NCBI RefSeq assembly: GCF_000347635.1
Contig: NC_020514.1
Coordinates: 248,001 to 312,000, forward strand
Direction: 5' to 3'
DNA from: Paraglaciecola psychrophila 170
Lineage (GTDB): Bacteria > Pseudomonadota > Gammaproteobacteria > Enterobacterales > Alteromonadaceae
Length of the DNA stretch: 64,000 nucleotides
Part shown: in pieces, positions 39,376 to 48,702 of the stretch
Position numbering within the stretch: the stretch's first letter is position 1
Layout: every line of letters starts with the position of its first letter
Notes under the pieces: model-generated
What the model saw: the letters and a program-made list of their open reading frames with translations, nothing else
The model's database searches: none
Told to the model about the DNA's origin: nothing
Translations under genes and position numbers: made by a program

Positions 39376-40797
39376 TTACAGCATCACAATCAGATAAAGA
39401 TCTAATACTAAAAGCACTAACCCACTGTATAAACCATTCCACTTGATGCCCATATGAAAAGGAGTAATTCCAGTGATCTTTGCGCTAATACGCACAGAGG
39501 TCGTAGTGGGGGAGCTACCAATCACTACAGCCCAAGTAACCATCATCACTAATGCTATGGTTATAGGCATATTTTCGACACTGGGTAATTGCGATAAGGC
39601 TCCGGCTACTAAAGTTACTGAAATCATTGGATTGATAAATAAAAGCGCGGCTAAAAAAATTACCCAAGAAGATAAAATGAGTATCAGCGCAGCAGTTATA
39701 TTCAAATGTGCTAATTTTTGCGCAAACCATTCAATGTTCAACACCGTTAACAACAAGCGGCCAATCAGCACTGAGCCGGCAAAAAAGACAATTTCTGAAC
39801 GTTGTAATGGCAGTTTGAAAAAGATGTCTTTAGTGAAACGTCTCACGGTTAATCGCATGGCGCTTAGTTTATTTCGTTTGCGATGATACTGGGCAAATAT
39901 CCAAGCTGTGCTCACAATCGGCGCGCTCACTAACACTGCTGCTATGGGACGTAGAGACGTTATGTATATCAGTAAACCAGACACTATTGCTAATGCGGTA
40001 ACAACAATAGCAATAGGGTAGCTCACCTTCAAATCTGACAAATTATTGGATATGGCTGGTGCAAGGTGTCTCAGGTGCTTGGGGGCCTGAACATGATCAA
40101 GCCAGATGCCAAATAATAGTATTGCTAGTGTTAGGTACAAGCCATAAGGAATAATATCTATCCACTTAAGTTCGGGAATAGTGGTCACTAAAAGAGTAAT
40201 AGTGACTGACGTTGGTGCCCACAAAGGTATGCTACAAAATCCTCGTACCACCGCTAGCATCATTCGGCGCTGCCTTGCACTGTTAATACGGGCGTCCACG
40301 GTGTCTTTGTTGTCAAGCAAACTTCTGTGGATCATGGTGCCTAATAAATTAATGGCTCCGACACTCATTAATATGCCCAACAAGTGGCTGGCAAAGGTAA
40401 GAAACGCATAACGCCTTACAGGTTGTTGCTGTAATAATGCGCGACCCGTTAGGTTAACTGAGTTTGAGGTTAAAGCCGCTTCTTTTAAGAGGCTCAATGC
40501 AATTAAAAAAATGACAAAAAAAGCGACGCTGCCACATAAAATGGCTATCTGTATAAATGTTATTTGTGATGACAATAACAATGCGATTGTTAAGCCAATA
40601 GCCACTATGGCGATGATTTTCGCGGTTAATTCTAAATTTTTCCATTCGACTAAAGTAAATATTAGCAACACAAATACAGCCAATATGGCGGGTGGTTGAT
40701 ACCCCGTCCATTCTGTAATTAACGTTGCAAAAAAAATAACGACTAAACATAGCGGAGATAGCCAAGGAGGTAACAACCAAGAAGACGAGTTATTCAT
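39376..40797 (-). CDS. Multi-pass inner-membrane protein, possibly a transporter
   Basis: A 473-residue, very hydrophobic protein with about 12 membrane segments and few charged loops. A basic loop (ARINSARQRRMMLAVVRGFC) sits near the middle and is followed by SIPLWAPTSVTITLLV, which resembles the re-entrant Ser/Thr-Pro loops of ion-transporter-superfamily carriers. The second half has GSSPTTTSVRISAKITGITP, a similar small-residue loop. I do not recognise a named family. It is divergent from the acyl-CoA ligase gene, with a dyad operator candidate between them, so it may carry a substrate of that pathway. Confidence 0.7.
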   Translation of the reverse strand: MNNSSSWLLPPWLSPLCLVVIFFATLITEWTGYQPPAILAVFVLLIFTLVEWKNLELTAKIIAIVAIGLTIALLLSSQITFIQIAILCGSVAFFVIFLIALSLLKEAALTSNSVNLTGRALLQQQPVRRYAFLTFASHLLGILMSVGAINLLGTMIHRSLLDNKDTVDARINSARQRRMMLAVVRGFCSIPLWAPTSVTITLLVTTIPELKWIDIIPYGLYLTLAILLFGIWLDHVQAPKHLRHLAPAISNNLSDLKVSYPIAIVVTALAIVSGLLIYITSLRPIAAVLVSAPIVSTAWIFAQYHRKRNKLSAMRLTVRRFTKDIFFKLPLQRSEIVFFAGSVLIGRLLLTVLNIEWFAQKLAHLNITAALILILSSWVIFLAALLFINPMISVTLVAGALSQLPSVENMPITIALVMMVTWAVVIGSSPTTTSVRISAKITGITPFHMGIKWNGLYSGLVLLVLDLYLIVML

Positions 40798-40886
40798 TTG
40801 TAGCTTTATTTGGCATGGGTCTGGTTGCTTATCTAATTCTTATATAAAGTACATGGAGTTGTTTTCCAAAAAACTTGCAAAATGCA

Positions 40887-40903
40887 ATTCCGCATTGCAG
40901 AAT
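40887..40903. promoter_or_regulatory. Candidate IclR-type operator at the catabolic cluster promoter
   Basis: ATTCCGCATTGCAGAAT is a 17-base dyad (7 of 8 arm positions match) between the divergent membrane-protein and CoA-ligase genes, 78 bases before the ligase ATG. The half site ATTCCGC recurs before dctP at 48658. The local IclR regulator gene at 52857 is the natural candidate binder. Confidence 0.45.
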
Positions 40904-40980
40904 GCTAACGCTATTTTACCGGTATTGTTAGTGTCTTGGTAATATTAAATAATTACAACTTGTATTAAATTGAGTGCTTA

Positions 40981-42843
40981 ATGTCCAAACAAACAGAATT
41001 AGAATTACTTGCTGATTTAGAAAAGATAAGTTACCAAGAACGATATCATTGTAAAACAACATACGATGTATTTTGCCATGCAGCAGATGAATATTCCGCT
41101 GATATAGCTATAGCTGAGCATGTTACCGCTTCTCGAGATGAAACTGCCAAACAACTCACTTTTGCTGATTTAGCCAAAAAAATCAATCAAACAGCCAACC
41201 TATATCAATCTTTACGGATTGAGCGTAATGATGTTGTCTCTATTCTACTTCCGAATTTAACTGAAACTCATCTTTGTATATGGGCATCACAAGCGGTGGG
41301 CATCGCCAATCCTATTAACTACCTACTGCAAGTTGAGCATATTGTTGAAATATTGAATGAGGTAAAAGCAAAAGTATTAGTCACTGTTTCTCTCGATGAT
41401 GCGACTGAATTGGGTAATAAAGTGCAGCAGATTATTGAACGTGTGCCATCACTTGAACACCTACTTTTGCTAGATGACAGTCATGCTGCTGAGGGCAGTC
41501 ATAAAAAAGTTAGCGTGACTGATTTTAATAAGGCTATAGCGACTCAATCGGATGCAAGATTAGCACAATCTTTACAACCTAATGGTGACGATATTGCGAT
41601 GTATTTTCACACTGGCGGTACGACAGGTCGTCCTAAAATAGCCAAGCTATCCCATGACAATATTAGTTTTGTAGTGCAAGTGTATGCAGGGTTTAATACT
41701 TATCACGGTAAATCTCCAGTATTGAACGCATTACCGTTATTTCATGTGTTTGGTGTAATTGCCGCTAGTTTGTCGATGTTTATTGTGGGTCGTACGGTGG
41801 TAATTATGACCCCAGAGGGCTTTAGAAACCCTAACACGGTCAAAAACTGGTGGTATTTTGTGAGTAAGTATCAAGTGTGTTGGTTTCCTACTGTACCCAC
41901 CATTATGTCTGTTTTATTACAGCAACCGGATGAGGAAATTGATCTTAGTTGTTTTGAATATGCGGCTTGTGGATCAGCCCCTTTACCCCTTGAATTAAAA
42001 TTATCCTTTCAACGAAGATTTAATTGTAGTGTGACCAATGGTTACGGCATGACAGAATCATCTTGTTTAATTGCTAGAGTATTACCTGGCTCTGATATTA
42101 AAGGGGTGGCAGTGGGCAATGGCATACCCTACAGCCGAGTGATTGCTGCTCAACTAAATGATAATAAAATTAGCCGTGTTTGTGATATTAATGAACCCGG
42201 CATCATTTTAGTTAAAGGTCCTAATATCTTTCAGGGCTATTTGAATGCAAGTGATAATGAGGGGGCATGGGTCGAAGAACAGTGGTTTAACACCGGTGAT
42301 TTAGGGGTGATTAATGCGCTAGGGCATATTCAGTTGACTGGTCGAGCAAAAGATTTAATTATCCGTGGTGGTCATAATATTGATCCTCAAATCATTGAAG
42401 ATGCACTTATGTCCCATGCCGAAGTTATTCAAGCAGTGGCGATTGGTCAACCTGATGTGCATTCAGGAGAAATACCCGTTGCTTATGTAGTGGTAAAAAA
42501 TAAGCCACAAGACACGCAGCAAACTACAGCATCTGAATTATTGGCTTTTTGCCAAGAGCATATCAGCGAAAGGGCCGCTATCCCTAAGCGTATCGAAATT
42601 CTTGAGAGCATACCGGTAACAGCTGTTGGCAAAGTCTTCAAACCGTTGTTACGTAATAAAGCCACCGAATTTAGTGTTAATGATTTATTTAAAAAACATG
42701 ATATCAGCGCGCACATTAAGTCAGAATTTGACCCTGAAAAAGGGCAGGTGGTACATATTCAATTATCAAATAGTCAAGACCAAGATAAAGCCGCTACATT
42801 ACTTATCGCTTTTCCAGTTTTAGTTAAATACATAAACGGTTAA
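40981..42843 (+). CDS. AMP-forming acyl-CoA synthetase
   Basis: A 620-residue ANL-superfamily enzyme that activates a carboxylic acid to its CoA thioester with ATP. Visible motifs: the P-loop MYFHTGGTTGRPKIAKLSHD (about residues 217-236), NGYGMTESS (about 359), WFNTGDLG, the hinge GRAKDLIIRGGHNI (about 457-470), and the catalytic Lys region AVGKVFKP near the C-terminus. The last about 60 residues extend past the usual core. It is the first gene of the catabolic cluster, 25 bases before the thiolase gene. The acid substrate is not determined; branch position suggests a medium or modified acid rather than FadD long chains. Confidence 0.88.
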   Translation: MSKQTELELLADLEKISYQERYHCKTTYDVFCHAADEYSADIAIAEHVTASRDETAKQLTFADLAKKINQTANLYQSLRIERNDVVSILLPNLTETHLCIWASQAVGIANPINYLLQVEHIVEILNEVKAKVLVTVSLDDATELGNKVQQIIERVPSLEHLLLLDDSHAAEGSHKKVSVTDFNKAIATQSDARLAQSLQPNGDDIAMYFHTGGTTGRPKIAKLSHDNISFVVQVYAGFNTYHGKSPVLNALPLFHVFGVIAASLSMFIVGRTVVIMTPEGFRNPNTVKNWWYFVSKYQVCWFPTVPTIMSVLLQQPDEEIDLSCFEYAACGSAPLPLELKLSFQRRFNCSVTNGYGMTESSCLIARVLPGSDIKGVAVGNGIPYSRVIAAQLNDNKISRVCDINEPGIILVKGPNIFQGYLNASDNEGAWVEEQWFNTGDLGVINALGHIQLTGRAKDLIIRGGHNIDPQIIEDALMSHAEVIQAVAIGQPDVHSGEIPVAYVVVKNKPQDTQQTTASELLAFCQEHISERAAIPKRIEILESIPVTAVGKVFKPLLRNKATEFSVNDLFKKHDISAHIKSEFDPEKGQVVHIQLSNSQDQDKAATLLIAFPVLVKYING

Positions 42844-42868
42844 TTACATCAATTTATAAGGAAAAATC

Positions 42869-44068
42869 ATGCAAGATGCATATATTTACGATGCCGCACG
42901 AACCGCATTTGGACGCCATGGTGGCGTTTTATCTTCGGTTCGACCTGATGATATGTTGGCGCACCTTATTAAAACGTTAGTGCAACGCAATGACTTTGAT
43001 TTAAGCCTGTATGAAGATGTGATTGCTGGTAATACTAATCAAGCGGGTGAAGATAGCCGAAACGTAGCGCGTACTGCAGGGTTATTGGCTGGCTTGCCAA
43101 TTGAGACCGGTGGTTTAACTGTTAACCGTTTATGTGGTTCAAGTTTAGCCGCGGCCTTAGATGCAGCCCGATGTGTAAAAACGAATGAAGGTGATTTATT
43201 TGTAGCTTGTGGTGTTGAGTCTATGAGTCGCGCACCTTTTGTTTTAGCCAAAGCTACTTCTGCCTTTGCTAGGCAACAAGAAATGTTTGATACCACTATG
43301 GGCGCGCGTTTTACTAACCCAGAAATTGTTAAGCAGTTTGGTGGTCATTCAATGCCTGAAACCGCAGACAACATTGCCAGCGATTTACATATCAGTAGAG
43401 AAGAATGCGATGTATTTGCAGCCGCCTCTCAAGCAAAATACGAAACGGCAAAAGTAGCCGGATATTTTAATGATGAAATCATTCCTATTGAGGTGTCACA
43501 AGGTCGCAAGAAGCCAGCACTGTCAGTGACAACAGATGAACATCCACGCCCTGCGTCTACATTAGAAGCACTCAGTAATTTACGCCCCTTATTTGATGGC
43601 GTAGTCACTGCAGGTAATGCTTCAGGCATCAATGATGGCGCTTCTGCCATGATCATTGGCAATAAAGAGGTAGGTGAAAAGGCGGGTATCAAACCTCGCG
43701 GTAGAATTATTGCCGGTGCCATAGCAGGTGTACCACCACGAGTAATGGGATTAGGCCCCGTGCCAGCTACCCGAAAAGTATTAGCAAGAGCAGGCTTAAC
43801 CCTAGCCGATATGGACGTTTTAGAATTTAATGAAGCATTTGCAGTACAAGCGTTAGGGTGCATGAAACAACTTGGCATTGCTTTTGATGACCCCCGTGTT
43901 AATCAAAATGGAGGTGCGATTGCGATTGGTCATCCTTTGGGCGCAAGTGGAACACGGATTATGTTGACGGCATTACGCCAACTAGAAAAAACCGGTGGCC
44001 GTTATGCACTTGCGACAATGTGTATTGGCATTGGTCAAGGTATCGCTGTAGTCATCGAACGTGTTTAG
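42869..44068 (+). CDS. Thiolase, PcaF-like (acetyl-CoA / 3-oxoadipyl-CoA type)
   Basis: A 399-residue thiolase that cleaves 3-oxoacyl-CoA with CoA. The nucleophile is in NRLCGSSLAA (Cys about residue 91); the others are NEAFAVQAL, GHPLGASGTR and CIGIGQG. NTNQAGEDSRNVARTAGLLA and VESMSRAPFVLAKA resemble the PcaF/PaaJ branch that splits 3-oxoadipyl-CoA, although 2-carbon and short-chain thiolases share much of this. The ribosome site AAGGAAA lies just upstream. It is the second gene of the cluster. Confidence 0.9.
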   Translation: MQDAYIYDAARTAFGRHGGVLSSVRPDDMLAHLIKTLVQRNDFDLSLYEDVIAGNTNQAGEDSRNVARTAGLLAGLPIETGGLTVNRLCGSSLAAALDAARCVKTNEGDLFVACGVESMSRAPFVLAKATSAFARQQEMFDTTMGARFTNPEIVKQFGGHSMPETADNIASDLHISREECDVFAAASQAKYETAKVAGYFNDEIIPIEVSQGRKKPALSVTTDEHPRPASTLEALSNLRPLFDGVVTAGNASGINDGASAMIIGNKEVGEKAGIKPRGRIIAGAIAGVPPRVMGLGPVPATRKVLARAGLTLADMDVLEFNEAFAVQALGCMKQLGIAFDDPRVNQNGGAIAIGHPLGASGTRIMLTALRQLEKTGGRYALATMCIGIGQGIAVVIERV

Positions 44069-44152
44069 ATCTCCAATGAATCACCAACGCATCTCCAATG
44101 AGTCTTTAATAAGTCTCTAATAAAGAGTGTTCTAAAAGTAAGGAATTAATTT

Positions 44153-46249
44153 ATGTCAGTTGTTAGTTATCAATTAGAGGGTGATATCGGTGTTATTCGA
44201 TTAAATAACCCGCCAGTCAACGCACTTTCTCATGCATTACGAAGCGGCATTCAAGATGCGGTAACACAGGCACAAGATGATGCCTCTTTAGCTTTAGTAT
44301 TGATGTGTGAAGGGCGCACGTTCATTGCTGGTGCAGATATCTCAGAGTTCGGTAAACCACCGATGTTGCCTTCATTACCTGAGCTGCTTATTGTGCTTGA
44401 AGCATCGAAAAAACCTATCATTGCTGCCATACATGGTACCGCACTAGGTGGTGGCTTAGAGACTGCGCTGGCTTGTCATTATCGTTGTGCACTACCTTCA
44501 GCTCAAGTTGGTTTACCTGAAGTTAAATTAGGTTTGTTACCTGGTGCTGGTGGCACACAACGAGTACCAAGGTTAACTGGCGTGAAAGCTGCACTTGATT
44601 TAATGACAACCGGTGCACCTATCGCTGCAGCTCAAGCACTCAATATTGGTTTAATTGATAAAGTGGTTGAAGGTGATTTACTCAGCGCGGCACTAGATTT
44701 TGCCAATGAAGTGATTGCACAAGGTGCCGAGCTGAAACGAGTCAGCGACTTAGAGGTTGATAAAACCACTGCATCAGCTGAATTCTTCGCTGAATATAGG
44801 AAAACATTAAGTAAACGTCTTCGTGGGCAAGAAGCGCCACATCGCATTGTGGAATGTATTGAAGCGGCGTTAAATACTCCTTTTGATGAAGGTTTAAAAG
44901 TTGAAAGACGACTATTTGTAGAGTGTATGCAATCATCTCAGTCTGGGGCATTACAGCATATGTTCTTTGCAGAAAGAATGTCTTCTAAAGTGAAAGATTT
45001 ACCCAAAGACACCCAATTAAAAGATATCAAACGCGTGGGTATTATTGGTGGTGGATTAATGGGAGGAGGCATTGCAATGAATTTTGTAAATGTGGGTATC
45101 CCGGTTACCTTGCTGGAAATAAGCCAAGAAGCCTTACAGCGGGGTAAAGATCTTATCGCTAAAAATTACGCTATGACAGTCAGTAAAGGTAAGTTGACTG
45201 TTGAGCTAGCCACTCAGCGCCAAGACATGATAACGGGGACCACTGATTACAATGATTTAGCAGATATGGATTTGGTTATTGAGGCGGTGTTTGAAAATTT
45301 AGACATCAAAAAACAAGTATTCGCCAAGCTTGATAATGTGTGTAAGCAAGGTGCTATTTTAGCCAGTAACACCTCTTATCAAGACGTCAATTTAATTGCT
45401 CAGTCAACGTCCAGGCCACAAGATGTGATTGGCCTACATTTTTTCAGCCCTGCTAATGTCATGAAATTACTTGAAATTGTGCGTGGTGATGAAACGTCAG
45501 ATGAAGTAGTAGCGACATCGATGGCTATTGCTAAAAGCATTAAAAAAGTCCCTGCATTGTCTCGCGTTTGTTATGGCTTTATAGGTAATCGTATGTTGCG
45601 ACATTATGCCCGTGAAGCGCAATTATGTTTGCTTGAAGGGTCAACCCCGCAAAACATAGACGCTGTCATGCAAAAATTTGGTATGGCAATGGGGCCCTTA
45701 GCGGTAGGTGACTTAGCGGGAATAGATATTGGTTATAAAGCCCGTGAAGGATTAACTGATGAACAAAAAGGTGATGTCAGAACCTATTGTATTGCCGATG
45801 CTTTATATGAAATGGGTCGTTTAGGTCAGAAAACGGGTGCAGGATATTACCAATACGATCCCGAGACTAGGCAGCGAAGTGTCGACCCAGTAGTAATGGA
45901 GGTGATTGAAGCACAAGCCAAAAAAAGGGGAGTTGAACGCAAGGTCATCAGTGACAAGACTATCTTAGATCGTTTGACTTTTGCTTTGATCAACGAAGGT
46001 TTTAAAATACTCGAAGAAGGCATCGCACAACGACCTAGTGATATTGATGTGGTTTACGCATTCGGTTATGGTTTTCCTGCATACCGAGGAGGCCCAATGT
46101 TTTATGCAGATACCATCGGATTAGAGAAAATTTATCACACTGTTTGTGAATTTGCTGACACTTACGGCGAAGAGTTTTGGCAGCCTGCAGCGTTATTAAA
46201 ACAACTTGTCGAAGAAGGAAAAACCTTAACTCAGTGGGCCAATAGCTAG
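44153..46249 (+). CDS. Bifunctional enoyl-CoA hydratase / 3-hydroxyacyl-CoA dehydrogenase (FadB/FadJ-like)
   Basis: A 698-residue beta-oxidation enzyme. Residues 1 to about 190 are the hydratase (GTALGGGLETALACHY and GLPEVKLGLLPGAGGTQR hold the two catalytic Glu residues). Residues about 295-475 are the NAD-binding part (VGIIGGGLMGGGIAMNFVN; IGLHFFSPANVMKLLEIVRG with catalytic His). Two C-terminal dehydrogenase domains follow (ALSRVCYGFIGNRMLRHYAR; FGYGFPAYRGGPMFYAD). It hydrates the enoyl-CoA and oxidises the 3-hydroxyacyl-CoA, feeding the thiolase next door. It is shorter than E. coli FadB, closer to the peroxisomal/FadJ-like short form. An AAGGA site precedes the ATG. Confidence 0.92.
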   Translation: MSVVSYQLEGDIGVIRLNNPPVNALSHALRSGIQDAVTQAQDDASLALVLMCEGRTFIAGADISEFGKPPMLPSLPELLIVLEASKKPIIAAIHGTALGGGLETALACHYRCALPSAQVGLPEVKLGLLPGAGGTQRVPRLTGVKAALDLMTTGAPIAAAQALNIGLIDKVVEGDLLSAALDFANEVIAQGAELKRVSDLEVDKTTASAEFFAEYRKTLSKRLRGQEAPHRIVECIEAALNTPFDEGLKVERRLFVECMQSSQSGALQHMFFAERMSSKVKDLPKDTQLKDIKRVGIIGGGLMGGGIAMNFVNVGIPVTLLEISQEALQRGKDLIAKNYAMTVSKGKLTVELATQRQDMITGTTDYNDLADMDLVIEAVFENLDIKKQVFAKLDNVCKQGAILASNTSYQDVNLIAQSTSRPQDVIGLHFFSPANVMKLLEIVRGDETSDEVVATSMAIAKSIKKVPALSRVCYGFIGNRMLRHYAREAQLCLLEGSTPQNIDAVMQKFGMAMGPLAVGDLAGIDIGYKAREGLTDEQKGDVRTYCIADALYEMGRLGQKTGAGYYQYDPETRQRSVDPVVMEVIEAQAKKRGVERKVISDKTILDRLTFALINEGFKILEEGIAQRPSDIDVVYAFGYGFPAYRGGPMFYADTIGLEKIYHTVCEFADTYGEEFWQPAALLKQLVEEGKTLTQWANS

Positions 46250-46259
46250 ACAAGTTTAC

Positions 46260-46298
46260 AATACGTTATGTTGGTTTTCTGGCATAACGTATTTTTTG
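46260..46298 (+). terminator. Intrinsic terminator after the FadB-like gene
   Basis: AATACGTTATG pairs perfectly with CATAACGTATT around a 12-base loop, followed by a run of T. It lies 10 bases past the stop. Transcription of the first three cluster genes probably drops here, so the nitronate monooxygenase gene may have its own promoter or receive read-through. Confidence 0.85.
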
Positions 46299-46331
46299 TT
46301 GATCACATCGAATATCTTATAGGGGACTAAA

Positions 46332-47309
46332 ATGTCAATTCCAAAGACATTACAAAATAAATTAACTTTGCCCGTCATCAGTGCTCCGATGTTTATCATC
46401 TCTGGACCTGAATTAGTCATCGCGCAATGTAAAGCTGGCATTGTTGGGTCTTTCCCGGCTCTTAATGCCCGCCCACAATCGTTACTGGGTGAGTGGCTAA
46501 CCACTATAATCACTGAATTAGATGCCTATCAGGTAGCCAATCCGAACGCTATTGTTTCTCCTTATGCGGTTAATTTAATTGTGCACAAGAGTAACGACCG
46601 TTTAGAAGATGATGTGAACACCTGCATCGAATTCAAGGTGCCGATTATTATTACCAGCTTGCGTGCTTTAGATCCTAATTTGGTTGAACGTATTCATGCT
46701 TACGGTGGCATTATTTTTCACGATGTTATTAATGTGCGTCATGCCCAAAAAGCAATAGACGTCGGTGTTGATGGATTAGTGTTGGTGTGTGCTGGTGCTG
46801 GTGGTCATGCGGGAACGTTAAGTCCTTTTGCTTTAGTGAGTGAAATTAAACAATTTTTTGATGGCCCTATTGCGTTGTCAGGTTCGATTGCTAACGGTGC
46901 CTCTATATTGTCAGCACAAGCATTAGGGGCTGACTTTGCTTACATAGGCACGCGTTTTATTGCCAGCAAAGAAGCCAATGCCGAACAGGCATATAAAACT
47001 ATGTTGGTTGAAAGTAGTGCCAAAGACATTGTGTACAGCTCTTTATTTACCGGCGTGCATGGAAATTACCTTAAACCCAGTATTACTAATGCTGGCTTAG
47101 ACCCAGATGATTTGGAGCAGGGCGATAAAAATAAAATGAAATTTGGCTCCGAGGGTGGCAGTAAAACTAAGGCTTGGAAAGATATTTGGGGTGCAGGCCA
47201 AGGATTAGGTAGTATTGCTGATGTCACTGATGTGGCTACGATTGTTGCCCGCTTCAAAACAGAATATGACTTGGCATTATCCCGTTTAAATGGTCTGAAT
47301 AATCAATAA
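46332..47309 (+). CDS. Nitronate monooxygenase family FMN enzyme
   Basis: A 325-residue TIM-barrel flavoprotein. The start PVISAPMFIISGPELVIAQC, the FMN-phosphate loop CAGAGGHAGTLSPF (about residues 155-168) and ALGADFAYIGTRFIASKEAN are typical. The family oxidises nitronates, and many members are annotated by fold alone. An AGGGGAC ribosome site precedes the ATG. Its place among acyl-CoA genes is common in proteobacteria, but its role there is not clear; it may act on an unsaturated or nitro-modified acid. Confidence 0.88.
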   Translation: MSIPKTLQNKLTLPVISAPMFIISGPELVIAQCKAGIVGSFPALNARPQSLLGEWLTTIITELDAYQVANPNAIVSPYAVNLIVHKSNDRLEDDVNTCIEFKVPIIITSLRALDPNLVERIHAYGGIIFHDVINVRHAQKAIDVGVDGLVLVCAGAGGHAGTLSPFALVSEIKQFFDGPIALSGSIANGASILSAQALGADFAYIGTRFIASKEANAEQAYKTMLVESSAKDIVYSSLFTGVHGNYLKPSITNAGLDPDDLEQGDKNKMKFGSEGGSKTKAWKDIWGAGQGLGSIADVTDVATIVARFKTEYDLALSRLNGLNNQ

Positions 47310-47332
47310 GTGCAGTCAGCTCGTGCAATATC

Positions 47333-47381
47333 TAGTGCAATAAATAGTGCAATAAATAGTGCAATAAACAGGCGCAATAAA
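47333..47381 (+). repeat. 12-bp tandem repeat before the enoyl-CoA hydratase gene
   Basis: TAGTGCAATAAA occurs three times head to tail (47333, 47345, 47357), then a 13-base variant CAGGCGCAATAAA that ends one base before the hydratase ATG. It occupies the place of the ribosome site, and no good Shine-Dalgarno is visible. Confidence 0.85.
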
Positions 47382-47382
47382 T

Positions 47383-48117
47383 ATGGAATCTGAAGAAAAC
47401 GTACTCATTCACACTGACAGTGGTGTTTTACATATTGGTATTCATCGTCCCAAGAAAAAAAATGCTTTAACCCGCTCAATGTATCTTGCTATGGCTAAAG
47501 CACTAAAAGACAGTGTGTCTGATGACAGTGTTAAAGTTGTGTTGATCTACGGCACTCAAGATGCATTTTCAGCAGGTAATGATTTAAACGATTTTAATAC
47601 TCGTGATTTTGATCAACCTTCACCGGCATCAATTTTATTACGTGAACTACATCACTATCCTAAGCCAATCGTCGGAGCAGTATCTGGGGTAGCTATTGGT
47701 ATAGGCGTCACCATGCTGCTGCATTTTGATTTGGTTTATGCATCAGACACGACTTTTAAAATGCCTTTTGTCGATTTAGGTGCTTGCCCTGAAGGTGGCT
47801 CAAGTCTGCTTATTCCTTTGTTAGCAGGTCATCGTAAAGCCGCAGAAGTATTAATGCTGGGTGATTCTTTTAATACGCAATCAGCTATTAATATGGGTAT
47901 TGTTAACCAGCAAGTAGACAAATCTGAAGTACTTGAGTTTGCCTTATCTAAAGCAAAAGCATTGGCACTCAAACCTCAAAACGCTTTGCGAACCACTAAA
48001 AGATTGCTAAAAGCACCGCAGCAGACGCTGCTTGGTCAAATTATTGAAGATGAGTTAGTGATTTTTTCTGAGTTATTACAAAGCGAAGAATCTCAAGCCG
48101 CCAGAAAAATAAAATAA
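47383..48117 (+). CDS. Enoyl-CoA hydratase/isomerase family protein
   Basis: A 244-residue crotonase-fold enzyme. The oxyanion-hole segments are DAFSAGNDLNDFN (about residues 62-74) and GVAIGIGVTMLLHFDLVYAS (about 106-125); VDLGACPEGGSSLLIPLLAG follows. The second catalytic Glu is at PEGG, while the first Glu position is replaced by Gly/Val (GIGVTMLL), so it is more likely an isomerase-type or a substrate-specific member than a plain hydratase. It lies 16 bases before the thioesterase gene. Confidence 0.87.
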   Translation: MESEENVLIHTDSGVLHIGIHRPKKKNALTRSMYLAMAKALKDSVSDDSVKVVLIYGTQDAFSAGNDLNDFNTRDFDQPSPASILLRELHHYPKPIVGAVSGVAIGIGVTMLLHFDLVYASDTTFKMPFVDLGACPEGGSSLLIPLLAGHRKAAEVLMLGDSFNTQSAINMGIVNQQVDKSEVLEFALSKAKALALKPQNALRTTKRLLKAPQQTLLGQIIEDELVIFSELLQSEESQAARKIK

Positions 48118-48133
48118 GAGTGTTAAAAATATA

Positions 48134-48550
48134 ATGACATCTTGGGCAAATAAAATAATGCCGCCTTTTAATAACCATTTAGGTTTTGTGGTTGAAGAAT
48201 GGCGAGAAAAACATATTAAAATGAGTGCTGAACTTAAACCTGAACATCTGAACCGCTCAGATATACCCCATGGTGGTTTTATTTCGGCCTTATTAGATGC
48301 AACCACAGCATTGTCTGGGGCATACAGTGATGACCCGACTGAGTATAGAAAAGCGCTGACCCTATCCTTAAACATTAGTTTTTTAGGACAAGCACAATCC
48401 AACACGCTTTATGCTGTTGGAAAAGTGACGGCTTCAGGTAGAAATATCTATTATGCTTCTGCCGAAGTATTCGATTCTTTTGATAATCTGATTGCTTCAG
48501 GGCAAGGCGTATTTCGATATAGAAAAGATGAAACTCATACGAAGGGCTAG
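48134..48550 (+). CDS. PaaI-type hotdog thioesterase
   Basis: A 138-residue single hotdog domain. NRSDIPHGGFISALLDATTA (about residues 40-59) is the HGG..xxLxD active-site helix of PaaI-like acyl-CoA thioesterases, and TLSLNISFLGQA is the second strand motif. It would release CoA from stalled intermediates. It is the last gene before the TRAP operon. Confidence 0.87.
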   Translation: MTSWANKIMPPFNNHLGFVVEEWREKHIKMSAELKPEHLNRSDIPHGGFISALLDATTALSGAYSDDPTEYRKALTLSLNISFLGQAQSNTLYAVGKVTASGRNIYYASAEVFDSFDNLIASGQGVFRYRKDETHTKG

Positions 48551-48657
48551 TAACAAAGTGAACACGCAACATTAAAAAGGTTGATTAGATTTAGTAAACA
48601 ACTTTCTTGCAGCAGTATGTTTGTTAATGTAAAGTAACAAACATAAATGGTTCGCTA

Positions 48658-48674
48658 ATTCCGCTATGCGAAAC
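48658..48674. promoter_or_regulatory. Candidate IclR-type operator at the TRAP promoter
   Basis: ATTCCGCTATGCGAAAC lies 29 bases before the dctP ATG. It shares ATTCCGC and the spacing to TGC with the dyad at 40887. An overlapping longer dyad (GGTTCGC at 48649 and GCGAAACC at 48668) surrounds it. The match is weaker than the first site (5 of 8 arm positions). Confidence 0.4.
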
Positions 48675-48702
48675 CATCGTGACTCTTGTGAGAAATAAAA
48701 TA

